A stretch of DNA of 64,000 nt, from contig NC_073630.1 in assembly GCF_029407905.1 (NCBI RefSeq), forward strand, positions 44,045,001 to 44,109,000, in the 5' to 3' direction. The notes under the pieces are model-generated. The model did not search any database. It worked only from the letters and a program-made list of their open reading frames with translations, and was not told where the DNA came from. The position numbers and the translations under genes were made by a program. Below, piece after piece: positions 43,930 to 54,592 of this stretch (its first letter is position 1; every line of letters starts with the position of its first letter). The stretch is from Bubalus kerabau. Its lineage: Eukaryota > Chordata > Mammalia > Artiodactyla > Bovidae.

Positions 43930-44190
43930 TTAAACCCAGCAGTTTGCCTTGTCATTTGGGAAGGCAGCACATTCTCTGAGGAGCCGGAGCCTACAGTGAG
44001 AGATCTGCGCACCTGGTGAGCAACGGAGAAGGGGCCAGGCAGATGCAACTGTCCGAGAAAGAGCCAGAGGTTCTCGCTGCGTGCTGTGGTGGCTGGTCGT
44101 CAGGTGCACCATGCATAACACGAGGTAGAGCAGCTGAAGTAAATTGAATTCAAAAGTTTTCATTTTTGAAGTCTGTTCAAGGTTATCCAT
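43930..44190 (-). other. Unassigned ORF with signal-peptide-like start
   Basis: An 86-codon frame on the minus strand. After Met-10 it reads MKTFEFNLLQLLYLVLCMV, a charged start followed by a hydrophobic core, then polar residues, as in secreted proteins. The rest is Arg/Leu/Ser-rich with several Cys. It lies in unique DNA with more CpGs than its surroundings (about 43975-44125). I recognise no family, and see no confirmed splice sites or poly-A signal. It may be chance. A first coding exon of an unknown gene is possible but unproven. Confidence 0.2.
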
Positions 44191-44735
44191 ATTATAGCAT
44201 GGCTTTCATTTGAATCCCAACATCCTTTCTTGATTTGAGGAGAAAAGATGGAGCTAATTGGTAAGACATTCATGTGGGAGGGTGCCATATCCTGCATTTC
44301 ATGGAAAGATGTGAGTTGTATACTGCTGACGAAAGCCAGCAGGTATGTGCCCTCGGGGATGCAGAAGAAGGATGAGCATCTTTGTTTGCCAAGGCATGGC
44401 TAGTTGGAAAGAAACAGTTCTTCAGAAAAAAAACAAACAAACAAACTAAAAAATACCTCTCTCCCTCTCTCTCTCTTTGACACACACACTCTCACACTCA
44501 TGGTAAATACAGCAGAAAATGAATTCAGAAGCAATTATTTCACAATAGCAGTGAAGTGAAAATCATTGCATTTTTGGCCACTTGACTCACTAAATAAAAG
44601 AAGGGAATAGAAAATAGTATTAGAGGAATCTACAGAACTTTCTCAATGAAAAGATGTTCAGGATTATTCTGAAGAAAGAGAAACAACTGGTCAAAAGGAA
44701 ATGGAAATTTTATAGACTGGGATTTTACCAAGCCT
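44191..44735. other. Unique DNA with pyrimidine and CA tracts
   Basis: Includes a (CT)n/(CA)n-like stretch at about 44456-44500. No gene or interspersed repeat. Confidence 0.5.
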
Positions 44736-44748
44736 ATAAACCCTTCTC

Positions 44749-45022
44749 CGGAGAAGGCAATGGCACCCCACTCCAGTACTCTTGCCTGGAAAATCCCATG
44801 GACGGAGGAGCCTGGTAGGCCGCAGTCCATGGGGTCGCTAAGAGTGGGACAAGACTGAGCGACTTCACTTTCACTTTTCACTTTCATGCATTGGAGAAGG
44901 AAATGGCAGCCCACTCCAGTGTTCTTGCCTGGAGAATCCCAGGGATGGGGGAGCCTGGTGGGCTGCTGTCTATGGGGTCACACAGAGTTGGACACGACTG
45001 AAGTGACTTAGCATAGCATAGC
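44749..45022 (+). mobile_element. BovA2 SINE, complete, with GCATA tail
   Basis: Both halves are present. The tail is (GCATA)n (about 45010-45022) in place of the usual AGC repeats. The 13-mer ataaacccttctc is repeated exactly at 44736-44748 and 45023-45035. Confidence 0.97.
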
Positions 45023-45039
45023 ATAAACCCTTCTCATCA

Positions 45040-45434
45040 CCCTGAGTGGCTGTCTGCATCCGGACTCCCTGGAGAGCTGATTCCCTTGTCTAGTGAGGGA
45101 GGCGGCAGGTGGATGTGCCACGGGGCACTCGGAGGGACCCCCGGCTCTTGGAAAGGTGGCTCTGGGAGCCCAGGTCTATGGCTCAAGGCCAGGAATCCTT
45201 GAACGAGGGCCTGCTTGGTCAGGATGCATGTTCTCTCCCCAGAAGACTCCCCTCCTGCAATGTTCTCCAGGTCTACCCATGAGACCTGGTCCCCCACAGA
45301 GCAGGTATCAAGCACCCACATGTGTGGCCTTGCAGCCATGTGCAGAGCTGGTGTGCCTGGGTCTGTGTCTACTTCTTCTGCCAAGAGTGTCCTGAGCAGG
45401 AGCCTGCTTTTGTAGACAGCTCTGTGGTTTCAGA
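45040..45434. other. GC-rich unique patch with opposed ORFs
   Basis: About 400 bp clearly richer in G+C than its surroundings, with open frames on both strands (minus 45037-45384, 115 codons; plus 45093-45395, 100 codons). Neither resembles a family I know. It is sandwiched between two SINEs. It could be a captured exon-like fragment, an unrecognised old repeat or a regulatory patch. Confidence 0.35.
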
Positions 45435-45657
45435 GGGCTTCCCAGGTTGCACTGGTGGCAAAGAGCTTGCCTGCCAGTGCAGGAGATATAAGAGATGCAG
45501 GTTTGATCCCTGCGTCGGGAAGATCCCCTAGAGGAGAGCATGGCACCCCGCTCCAGTATTCTTGCCTGGAGAATCCCATGGACAGAGGAGCCTGGTGGGC
45601 TACAGTCCATGGGGTCACACAGAGTTGGACATGACTGGAGACTTAACACTAACACAC
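45435..45657 (+). mobile_element. Bov-tA SINE with internal insertion
   Basis: Head 'gggcttcccaggttgcactggtggcaaag', a slightly longer B box region ('gagatataagagatgcaggtttgatccc'), body and 3' end 'gacatgactggagacttaacac'. Confidence 0.93.
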
Positions 45658-46394
45658 ACATTCTCCAGTCAGTCACATTTGGAGCCTAGAAAATAACATG
45701 AGTAAATCTGTCTACCTACCTAACTTGCTATCTCTTATCTTTCTGAGAGACTTAAGAAATCTATGTGTTTCCTAATCTTTCAAAAATATGCACTGTTATT
45801 ATTGTGCTAATAATGTACTAGTTGAACAGTACTAAATATCCTGATTATGTATTTAATAGTCTGCATTATTATATGATGCAGTGGCTGTAGTTATTTAAGC
45901 AACCCAAAGTATGATATTTAAGAATTACTTTTGCTTTGAGAGGAACAGGGAAAGAATATTCCTGTCATCCCTAAAAGGACTTTCAGTTTTATGTTTGAAC
46001 TGTGAAGATTCATCACTTTTTTGAAGATTATTTCAGTTGCATTTAATTGTTATCATTAGTCACTATGAAAATAGTGATAGTCTATTTGTTCAGGAAGTGA
46101 AAAAAATCTGGGTAGGAGCCTCTGGAAATTCAGTTTAATTCAATTTAATTTTTTGCTTATTCATATGATTTTTTATTTATTGGGAAGCTTTGTCCATGAG
46201 GAATTGTTAAATATTTTCATTCAGATTACTTGAAAAGTAGAGACAATGTACAAGTTTCATTTTATTGCACTGTTTTCTAATTTACGGAGAGAAAACCTGT
46301 TTTTTTATTTTGATTTGCTTAAGAAGAAGAAAATAGAACATCAGTAATACAAGTATTAGTGAGGCTACTAAGGAGTTCAAAATAACTGATAATT
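45658..46394. other. Unique AT-rich DNA
   Basis: No recognised repeat or gene in about 740 bp. Confidence 0.5.
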
Positions 46395-46401
46395 AAAAGC
46401 T

Positions 46402-46703
46402 GGACAAAAGAGACACTGATGTATAGAACAGTCTTATGGACTCTGTGAGAGAGGGAGAGGGTGGGAAGATTTGGGAGAATGGCATTGAAACATGTAAAAT
46501 ATCATGTATGAAACGAGTTGCCAGTCCAGGTTCGATGCACGATACTGGATGCTTGGGGCTGGTGCACTGGGATGACCCAGAGAGATGGAATGGGGAGGGA
46601 GGAGGGAGGGGTTTCGGGATGGGGAACACATGTATACCTGTGGCGGATTCATTTTGATATTTGGCAAAACTAATACAGTTATGTAAAGTCTAAAAATAAA
46701 AAA
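46402..46703 (+). mobile_element. Ruminant L1 3' UTR, 5' truncated
   Basis: 'gagacactgatgtatagaacagtcttatggactctg', 'cagtccaggttcgatgcacga', 'gggaacacatgtatacctgtgg' and the terminal A-rich tail are the same subfamily as the L1 at 40013, in the opposite orientation. A short aaaagct at 46395-46401 and again after the tail is the likely target-site duplication. Confidence 0.92.
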
Positions 46704-47844
46704 AAAGCTACAAATATTATAAGGAAAAACAGAAGCGATATAACAGTATTTTTATTTCTGTATCTACAGCTCAGTGTTTTTGTCTAAATTCCTATAAATA
46801 TAATTTGGAATGGCTAACCTGTCAAGAGTATAGTCAGTAGCTGAGAACCTGTTTAATTTTTTTTTCAGCATCATCAACTTTAGTTTCTTTGTTTGAGGAA
46901 AAGTACCTTTGATAAATTCTGAACTTGATCAACTGAATTGGGCAACTGAATCTCCGTCATTTATTGATGCTACTTCTTTTCCCTCTAGCAGACCATTAGA
47001 GACCCATGCCACTTCATTCTCTCCATACATAAAGTGAAGGCAGAATTACTTTCCTTCTCTAAATGATGCTACAAGGATGAATATGAAATCTTGTTAAACT
47101 GACTGAGCCATGTGGATACACTATAGAGTTGGGCTACATCTCATTCAATGAGGTATTGCAAACGACATCACAGATTAATTTTATATTTTGCATTTTAAGC
47201 CACATTTTAGATATTTACATTTCTGTTCCATTTTTTCCAATGTGAATTTCTTTTGGCCCATCACTATAATTAACAAATGATAAAACAAATGACACCCGTT
47301 ATAACAGAAGGCATCTGGAAGTGTCACTTCATCCCATCCCCTCAGCTACGGTCAGAGAACATGTAAATCACTCCAGATAGGGAGAGACTATATCCTATTT
47401 TCAAAGATCTGCTCTACAGAAAAACATATACCTATATTATTGATGAGAGAAAACCTTGATGCAGCTAGGTTTGATGATTTTATTAATTTTTCAAATAATA
47501 AACATGAATTTGTTTTTACTCTCCCGATTTTAGCTAACTTCTCTGCTAAGTTAAAATGTTATGAAGAATTACACTTAGATATTTGCTTATTAAATGTATT
47601 CAGAAAAGTCATATTCCAAATCTAATATGTGATTTGGAATTATACACGTTCCTATAATACAGTGAAAGTTATGCTGTGCATTTCACAATTGATAACCTTA
47701 GTCAGTTACAGCACCTGCATCCATACTTGGGATAAAGTAACTTGATTAACCAAAGAGAAAGAGAGACCCCATTATGTTTCTCAGAATAATCTATTCTTAT
47801 AGCAAAGTAAAATATTCACCTCAGCCGTAACCAAAGAGTAAGAA
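46704..47844. other. Unique AT-rich DNA
   Basis: No recognised repeat or credible gene; possibly a weak MIR trace near 46990-47100. The ORF at 47440-47625 is AT-driven. Confidence 0.45.
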
Positions 47845-48204
47845 TATTAGGATATTACCCAACCATAAAAAATGAAATTCTGCCATTCACAGCAACATGA
47901 ATGGACCTTGAAATTATTATTCTTAGTGAAGTAAGTCAGGCAGGCAAAGAAAAAAATACTGTACGATATCACTTATATGTGGAATCTAAAAATAATATAA
48001 ATAAATGTATATGCAAAACAGAAACAGACTCACAACGAAAAGAAACTAATGGTCACCAAAGGGGAGAGGGAAACATTAGGGCTATGAGATTAAGAGATGC
48101 AAGCTACTGTGTATAAAATAGAGTAGCAACAAGGATATGTTGTGCAACACAGGGAATTATAGCCATTATCTCGTAATAACTTTTAATGCAGTATAATCTG
48201 AAAT
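47845..48204 (+). mobile_element. L1 LINE 3' end (left of SINE)
   Basis: 'aaaaatgaaattctgccattcacagcaacatgaatgg', 'gtaagtcaggcaggcaaag', 'cactgatatg'-like 'cacttatatgtggaatctaaa', then 3' UTR. Interrupted by the SINE at 48205 and completed at 48424-48500. Confidence 0.88.
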
Positions 48205-48413
48205 GGGCTTCCCTGGTGGCTCAGTTGGTAAAGAATCTGCCTATAATTTGGGAGACCTGGATTTGATCCCTGGGTTGGGAGAGTCCACTGGAGGAGGGCA
48301 TAGCAATCCACTCTAGTATTCTTGCCTGGAGAATCCCCATGGACAGAGGAGCCTGGCAGGCTACAGTCCAAGGGGTCACATAGAGTCGGACACAGCTGAA
48401 CAACTAAGCACAC
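48205..48413 (+). mobile_element. Bov-tA SINE nested in L1 3' UTR
   Basis: Starts exactly with 'gggcttccctggtggctcag' and ends 'caactaagcacac'. Near-identical 10-mers aatctgaaat (48195-48204) and aatctgtaat (48414-48423) flank it. Confidence 0.97.
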
Positions 48414-48423
48414 AATCTGTAAT

Positions 48424-48500
48424 AATATTGAATAGTTATGCTGTATACCTGCAACTAATATAGTGTAAATAAAGTATATTTCAAAAAAAGAATATTAAAA
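48424..48500 (+). mobile_element. L1 LINE 3' end (right of SINE)
   Basis: 'aatattgaatagttatgctgtatacctgcaactaatatagtgtaaat' followed by an A-rich tail completes the L1. Confidence 0.85.
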
Positions 48501-49639
48501 TAACACATTTGTGGTATGTTTATAAATACACATATTTTTTAAACCTCCACAAAGCTTTTTTCTTCAATGTTAAGTCACCTAGCAACCTTACCCTGGACAT
48601 AGGTCACTAGTGTGACATAGGTAACCATCCCAGCTCTGCTGGACTGTCGTGGAGGTATTGAATCTCCACTCAGTCCTGAAGTTCAGTCCGCTGTAGGGAA
48701 CAGTCACTCAGTCCCACTTTCATATGACTTTCTCTGTGAGGGATCAAACATTCCCCCTCAATGTTAAGGTTTTTGAAATTAATTCATCTTTTAAAGAAGT
48801 AATCCCATGTAGTGCAGACAATGCTTCTTTTGCAAATGGTCTATTTGTTCCCTAAACAGCTAAAAGAAATATTGCCATTAGCTAAGAATATATTGAATTT
48901 TGTTGAGATGAATAAAATTTCCAAGATCTTGTAAATAGAAAGCTGTGCATATTTGGTAGGTTAATTTCCTACTAACACACACACACACACACACACACAC
49001 AAATGGCGTGTGTGTGTTGAAATTATTTTATTGTGAATATGCCTCACAAAGATACACTGAGACTGAGAACTGCACTCAGATTGAGCCCTGAATCTCCTGC
49101 AGCTAATTTTCTATGTATAATAACTAAGTCAAGTTCGCCCATATATCATTTTATGCAGTACTTTTGTAGCAAATTGATTTAAGTGGCTTTTTGGAACAGT
49201 TGTTGGGCAGAATTGATTCTGTGGCCGATAGATTAACTTACACAGCACAATTGTGTCTGGGTTGATTTTGGCGTCTAAATAGAGTTTTAAGCAAATGGAA
49301 CGGTTGGTAGTGGCTGGAGTGAGTTCTCCATCAACTTAGTGAAATGTTGTGACGTATATTATTGAGAGATTCAGTAAAGTATGGTGGATTACAGTACCTA
49401 TTGACAGCTGGCAAAGATGAAACAAAGTATTTGAGTTGCATTAGAAATTTTAAAGTGTATTTGTCTCCTTGAAAACGTATAATCTGACATGGTCAAAGGT
49501 CAGTTCATGAGATGTTCTAATTAGCAAAACCCTGGCATCACCAGATAAAGAAACAAGTGAATAGAAGTGGGTGGATGCCTTTGTATTCTCCACTCACATC
49601 TTTCCAAACCCAGAACAAATTCAGCCTGGATCATTTTAG
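48501..49639. other. Unique AT-rich DNA with a CA microsatellite
   Basis: Apart from the (AC)n at 48975-49000 no recognised repeat or gene. Confidence 0.5.
48975..49018. repeat. (AC)13 microsatellite facing a (GT)5 arm
   Basis: (AC)13 at 48975-49000, a 7-nt spacer, then gtgtgtgtgtt at 49008-49018. The GT arm can pair with the AC tract to form a hairpin, and the tract is likely length-polymorphic. Confidence 0.9.
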
Positions 49640-49846
49640 GTTTAGCATTCTGAGGGCAGGAACTTTCTGTCCACTTCTGAATCCCCAGCACTCCTTAAAT
49701 GCTGAGGGTAATAAGTTCCTTTCACTTCTAAGGCTCCATGTCCTTGTCTGCATATGAGTGATAACAATACCTGCCTCTTAGGTTTATGAATATTGAATAT
49801 GATAACAATACCTGCCTCTTATGTTTATGATTATTAAATGTGATAT
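49640..49846 (+). mobile_element. L2/MIR-type fragments with tandem duplication
   Basis: 'ctgagggcaggaactttctgtccacttctgaatccccagcactcc' is L2-like. The following 'gataacaatacctgcctcttagg' is MIR-like. The MIR-like piece is duplicated in tandem (next entry). Confidence 0.6.
49759..49840 (+). repeat. 41-bp tandem duplication, two copies
   Basis: 'tgataacaatacctgcctct' starts both units (49759 and 49800), each continuing into 'a.gtttatga.tatt.aat'. Only a few substitutions separate the copies. Confidence 0.9.
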
Positions 49847-49857
49847 ATGTTTAAAAC

Positions 49858-50070
49858 TGGCTGCCCTGGTGCCTCAGATGGTAAAGAATCCGCCTGCAAC
49901 GTGAAAGACCTGGATTCGATCCTAGGGTTGGGAAGACCCTTTGGAGGAGGAGTGGCAACCCACTCCAGTATTCTTGCCTGGAGAATCCCATGGACAGAGG
50001 AGCATGGTGGGCTACAGTCCATGGGGCCTCAAAGAAATCAGACATGACTGAATGACTTAGCACACAACAC
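49858..50070 (+). mobile_element. Bov-tA SINE with 11-bp target-site duplication
   Basis: Head 'tggctgccctggtgcctcag', body, 3' end 'gacatgactgaatgacttagcacac'. atgtttaaaac is repeated exactly at 49847-49857 and 50071-50081. Confidence 0.96.
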
Positions 50071-50317
50071 ATGTTTAAAACAATGGAATGATGGCTGAGT
50101 AAAAATGCATTCCTCCAAAGTATATAAAAGAAATAAACTGTGCAGTTTAAAACCATTTAGCCCTGATTCTTCTTTTGCACAAGCTGCTGTTGTTGTCTTT
50201 TTGTTTTGTCTTACACCATTTGTCATTTTTCCCTCTTAATCTCATCCTCTCTTCTTTTGCCTGCCTCTGTCGCCCCTTCTCTCTGTTTGCCCTGTTCTTT
50301 TCTCTCCCCTTCATTTT

Positions 50318-50425
50318 TTTTTCTTTAAAATTTTTTGTTGTTGTTGTTGAAGGACAATTGCTTTACAGAATTTTGTTGTTTTCTGTCAAACCTCAACATG
50401 AATCAGCCATAGGTATACATTTCTC
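50318..50425 (-). mobile_element. Ruminant L1 3' terminus, reverse
   Basis: 'gaaggacaattgctttacagaattttgttgttttctgtc' then 'aacctcaacatgaatcagccataggtatacat' is reverse L1 3' end. A (TTG)n impurity lies at 50337-50350. Confidence 0.85.
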
Positions 50426-51174
50426 TCCCTTTCTTACTTCAGCACAGCTCTGAGTTGTCTGAGTTTTCTTTGTCTTGTTTAGTCCTCTCTGCGGTGTGGC
50501 AGTTTCCTCTCCATCAGCACTGCAAGCTTGGGAGTAGGCATCCGGCAGTGAGAAGCTCCCGCCATACTGCTCCTGAATTGAGGCTTGTGTCCTGGCAGAG
50601 GGGGTGACAGGGGTGATGGAAACACTCACCCCCATTTCCTCCATCCGTGAGGCTCCACCCAGGGTAGCTCACCAAATTCAGAACCTTCTTTTTTAGATAT
50701 AGTTCAGAAATCATAGCATCATGAAAATGTGGTTTGGGATCACCTGAAAATGTGTACTAGCTGCATAATCAAGGGTGGACTGTGCATTAAATGGTAACAT
50801 TAGTTTAAGATTGCCTTTCAGAAATTATACAATGGCTTTTTTACATTCAGAACATTGTGGCATACCCGGATATGGGTTATGAACCTCTTATCCTCCTTTG
50901 TAATTCAGAAACTGTATATGATGAATTTAAATTCCTGGAATTTAAAATGTATCTTAAAATAGCTCAGAGCTTACTGGGATTGTTTTAAGTATGTATTGAT
51001 AATGACAGCAATATACTTCACAGATATTGTGTTTAACTGTGCAAAAAGGCTTTTCTGTTTTCTGGTAAATTGTACTTTTGTAGATACGATTAGTATACTA
51101 AAATTTTACCTAGATTATAGGCCATCTTCCAAAATCCTGTTTGTTGGTGTATATTTCCACATAATAAAATGATA
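50426..51174. other. Unique DNA, nothing recognised
   Basis: The part to about 50700 is somewhat GC-richer and carries small ORFs on the minus strand without family resemblance. Confidence 0.45.
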
Positions 51175-51390
51175 ATATGTAGCATTTACTGACTGTCATT
51201 ATTAATACTTGTGAGGTCCTTTGTTAAATATTTCACATAATATTCCCAACAGCCCTATGAAATGGGTTCTAAATATTAGTCTTTATATAAAAATTAGGAA
51301 ATGAAAGCTTAGAGAAGTTTAAAAAAACTAGTGCATGGTCATAGAGCTAATGAAGGCACATCCAGGATAAAACCCTTAGATGGATAAGGC
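51175..51390 (-). mobile_element. MIR-type SINE, reverse
   Basis: 'gtcctttgttaaatatttcacataatattcccaacagccctatgaaatggg', 'ttaggaaatgaaagcttagagaagtt', 'catggtcatagagctaatgaagg' follow reverse MIR order. Confidence 0.7.
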
Positions 51391-51477
51391 AGAGACCAAG
51401 CCCTCAAGTTCACCCTGAAGTGGAGGGAACAGAGAGAAACATGTATCAGGCTGTGGTACCGCTGGCATGATCTGGTG

Positions 51478-51695
51478 CTTGCTTTGTGCGTAGCATCCCG
51501 CCAAGCATTGCATAGGCTTTAATTTATTCCAGCTCTTCCAAGTGATAACTTTATGAAGTGGGTGATATTATTGTCCCCACTTTACAGATGAAGGAGTGAG
51601 GAATTAGAGAAGCAGAGTGGCTTGCCCATGTGATAGTCAGTAAGTGGCAGAGCCATGTGGGTCTAAACCCTCTAGTTTGAGTGACCTGGCTGTAT
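51478..51695 (-). mobile_element. MIR SINE, reverse
   Basis: 'gtagcatcccgccaagcattgcataggctttaatttattccagc', 'tattattgtccccactttacagatgaaggagtgagg', 'gtggcttgcccatgtgatagtcagtaagtggcagagcc' are clear reverse MIR. Confidence 0.85.
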
Positions 51696-52091
51696 TCCTA
51701 GCTCTGTTCACAGGAAGACAGGATTATTCACACTTTGTGTGTGTCACATTTAATTAAGATTGAAATGTTCTAATTTTCACCCATCACAACCATGTTTCCT
51801 TTCTGTTCCCTTTAGAATAGCTACCCTGTGGGGAATTCTGAGGAAGGAGAGAATCCTTGATGGGGAACACTTCTCCCATGCCCCTCAGCCTCTCCCCAAA
51901 TTGCATGAGTTCCCTGGAATGTGACCCCTGAAATATTCTAACGATACTAGACAATTCTGTGAATATGTAGTATGAGACTTTACTACCTATAAACTAGTCT
52001 TTCTCTTGGACTAATGCAAACATCTGTTTCTTACTTGAAACATTTTTTTTTTCTTATACACCCACAGCTATTTGGATCTTTAAATACTTAA
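51696..52091. other. Unique DNA, nothing recognised
   Basis: About 400 bp between a MIR and a SINE with no recognised feature. Confidence 0.5.
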
Positions 52092-52306
52092 GGGCTTACC
52101 TTTGTAGCTCAGTGGGTAAAGAATCTGCCTGCAATGTAGGAGACCTGGGTTCAGTTCCTGGGTCGGGAAGGTCCCCTGGAGAAGGAAACAGTAACCCACT
52201 CCAGTATTCTTGCCTGGAGAAGCCCATGGACAGGGGAGCCTGGTAGGTTCCCAGTCCATGGGATCACAAGAGTCAGACACAACTTAGCGACTAAACCACC
52301 ACCAAC
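52092..52306 (+). mobile_element. Bov-tA SINE
   Basis: Head 'gggcttacctttgtagctcagtgggtaaag', B box region 'gacctgggttcagttcctggg', 3' end 'agacacaacttagcgactaaaccaccacc'. Confidence 0.95.
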
Positions 52307-53249
52307 AGATGCTTAAATATAGTTATCTTCCATGAAATGTATTGTTTGGTTATATAAGTAAAAAGCTTCACTAAAAAATATATACTTTTTAGCAAATTAG
52401 TAATTTAGGCTATGATGATTTCTACCAGTTGACATACTTATTTCTGCCAACTTATATTTATCTGCTTTTCTAAGTTAAAATCTGAGCAAATACTAATTTA
52501 TCATTACTCAGTAGTTTTCAAAGTAATCCATGGAAGTACAGATTTATGATATTCCCGGTCAGACTCTAAGAGAGGTTAAACTGTGGAGGAAAATAAAATT
52601 ACCAGTAATTAAATTTACAGGCAGGTTTGCCATCTAAAGCAAATTTATGGCTTCATAGTGAAAGATAGTTTAGACACTTTCACGTAGAACGAATCCATTT
52701 TTACGTGATATAAGTATTATACATTGCTGTTTCAATTTATATAATTAAAATGATATCATTGCACTCTGAGGTTAATGGGATACTCAACTGGAAACCATAC
52801 GTCGTGAGCAGTAAAATAGCAGCATTGCAGTATTAGCTCTTTTGTTAAAAGCTGATGCAGTATTTCAGCGCCATTAGAGTACATTCCACCTTTTAAAAAT
52901 CTTTAGAACGAGTAAGAGAGATGTGCTGATTAAAAAGAACATTTTCTTGAAAGTTGCCTTGATTTTTTAGAAATGGAAGGATTAAGTGAGGATCTGTAAA
53001 GAGTGCTTAGATGAATGCATTTGCCAATTATTTTCATTGTACCTCCTATTTAAAATAAATTTTCTAGAGACTATTTCAGACTTCACGTGAGGTTTCTAAA
53101 ATTATCATCAGGAGTTATATAGGATTGTTTTAAGTTGAAAATCATAGAGACCTGTTTAAATCTGAGAAGAAAAACTTTCTTAGATCATAATATTTTACAT
53201 TTGTCTACCTAAATTACAAGTAGTAATCTGTAATTAAGATATCTACACA
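52307..53249. other. Repeat-free AT-rich stretch
   Basis: About 940 bp in which I recognise no interspersed repeat. A segment near 52780-52960 is less AT-biased. A candidate conserved non-coding region, on appearance only. Confidence 0.45.
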
Positions 53250-53318
53250 TCAAATATATATATATACATACATATACGTGTCTGTGTATATATATATATA
53301 CACATACATATGCACACA
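53250..53318. repeat. TA/CATA microsatellite
   Basis: Compound (TA)n, (CATA)n and (TA)n repeat with short TG/CG interruptions, flanked on the right by CACA units. Confidence 0.9.
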
Positions 53319-53349
53319 TGCCCGTGCTTTCAGACAGTAAGTTTTTAAT

Positions 53350-53406
53350 CTCTATATCTTTCTCTCTTTTTTCTCTATTTCTTCTCTCTCTGTCTTTGTC
53401 TGTCTC
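53350..53406 (+). repeat. Pyrimidine (CT-rich) tract
   Basis: About 57 bases almost wholly C and T ('tctttctctcttttttctct...tctgtctttgtctgtctc'). It is a polypurine tract on the minus strand. Confidence 0.85.
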
Positions 53407-53539
53407 AATGTACATACATTTAGAAAAAAATAATGCTTTTTCAAATCAGCATCAGTATGGCTATGTATATATGGATAAAAACAGTGATAAGAAAATAATA
53501 TCTCTATTCCCATTATTTTTTTGCATCGTAACATTTACA

Positions 53540-53760
53540 GATTATTATTTTTTATTTTTTAATAAGAACATTTAACATGAGATCAACCCTGTTAACAAAA
53601 TTTTAAGTGTACAATACAGTATATTAACTGTAGGTACAACATTGTACGGCATCTCTCTTAGAACTCATCTTGCATAACTGAGAGTTCATGCTCATTGGTT
53701 ATAACTTCCCATTTCCCCTCCCCACAGCCTCTGGCAACCACCATTCTATTCTCTGCTTCT
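53540..53760 (-). mobile_element. Old L1 3' fragment, reverse
   Basis: 'tttaagtgtacaatacagtatattaactgtaggtacaacattgtac' and 'cccatttcccctccccacagcctctggcaaccaccattctattctctg' are reverse old L1 3' UTR. Confidence 0.8.
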
Positions 53761-53764
53761 TTAA

Positions 53765-53915
53765 GTTTTTTTAAATAATTAATTTATTTTAATTAAGAAA
53801 ATAATTACTTTACAATATTGTGATGATTTTTGCCATATATCAACATGAATCAGCCACAGGTATACATGTGTCCCCCCAATCCTGAACCCCTTCCCAGCTC
53901 CCTTCCCACAAAGTT
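53765..53915 (-). mobile_element. Ruminant L1 3' terminus, reverse, abutting the older L1
   Basis: 'aattactttacaatattgtgatgatttttgccatatatcaacatgaatcagccacagg' then 'gtgtccccccaatcctgaacccc' is a younger L1 end next to or inside the older L1. From 53916 to 54264 nothing is recognised. Confidence 0.82.
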
Positions 53916-54264
53916 TTGTCCCAAGTTCAAAACAGAAGAAATCAAGAGATGTTTTTATAGCCTATACCAATTCTATGAGCATGATCAAAAGAATATGTCA
54001 CATATTGTAGAGCTGTTGTGGGTTTATGGAGGTAAAATTAGGGGAAGAACACTATAACTCAATGTAAACAGTTGAACCAAAGCCAACAAGTCTTCTAAGA
54101 GAGGATGATATTTGAAAGGGTGCAAGATGATTTATAGTAACCACTCCTTGATGGCCATGGGCCAATAATTGGGATTCTGTTATATTGAACAAATGATATA
54201 TTAAATCAAAAATAAAACTATCACAAAGAAATCAAAGAGCATATTAAATATACTTGTCCCCAGC

Positions 54265-54592
54265 ACAAGTAGTTGTTAATTTTTAAATTGCCTTACAAAG
54301 ACTGTTGCATGTATCAACTGAAGAGTAAACAAGTGTGCTGTATCCATACAATGGAATATTGTTTGACAATAGAAAATGAACTGTGGATACATGCTACAAG
54401 ATGGGAGAGAAAGAGGGGAGTGAATGCTTATGAGTCTAAAGTTTCCTTTAGGGGTAATGAAAATGTTCTAAATTTAAAATATGATGATTGATAAACAACT
54501 CTAAATGATCTAAAACCATTGAATTGTGTAGTCTAAACTGATAGACTTTTAGGTACATAAGTTTTATTTCAGTAAAACTCTTAAAGCCTATT
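54265..54592 (+). mobile_element. Old L1 3' end with internal deletion
   Basis: 'gtgctgtatccatacaatggaatattgtttgacaatag', 'tacatgctacaagatgg', then directly 'ggggagtgaatgcttatg...gggtaatgaaaatgttct' and 'aaaccattgaattgtgtag'. A stretch normally lying between the second and third landmarks is missing. Confidence 0.75.

Noticed and set aside
44088..44118. Minus-strand 14-mer ATGGTGCACCTGAC, the same as the start of human beta-globin
   Set aside because: The identity stops after 14 bases, no globin exon follows, and the ruminant beta-globin start differs. Chance.
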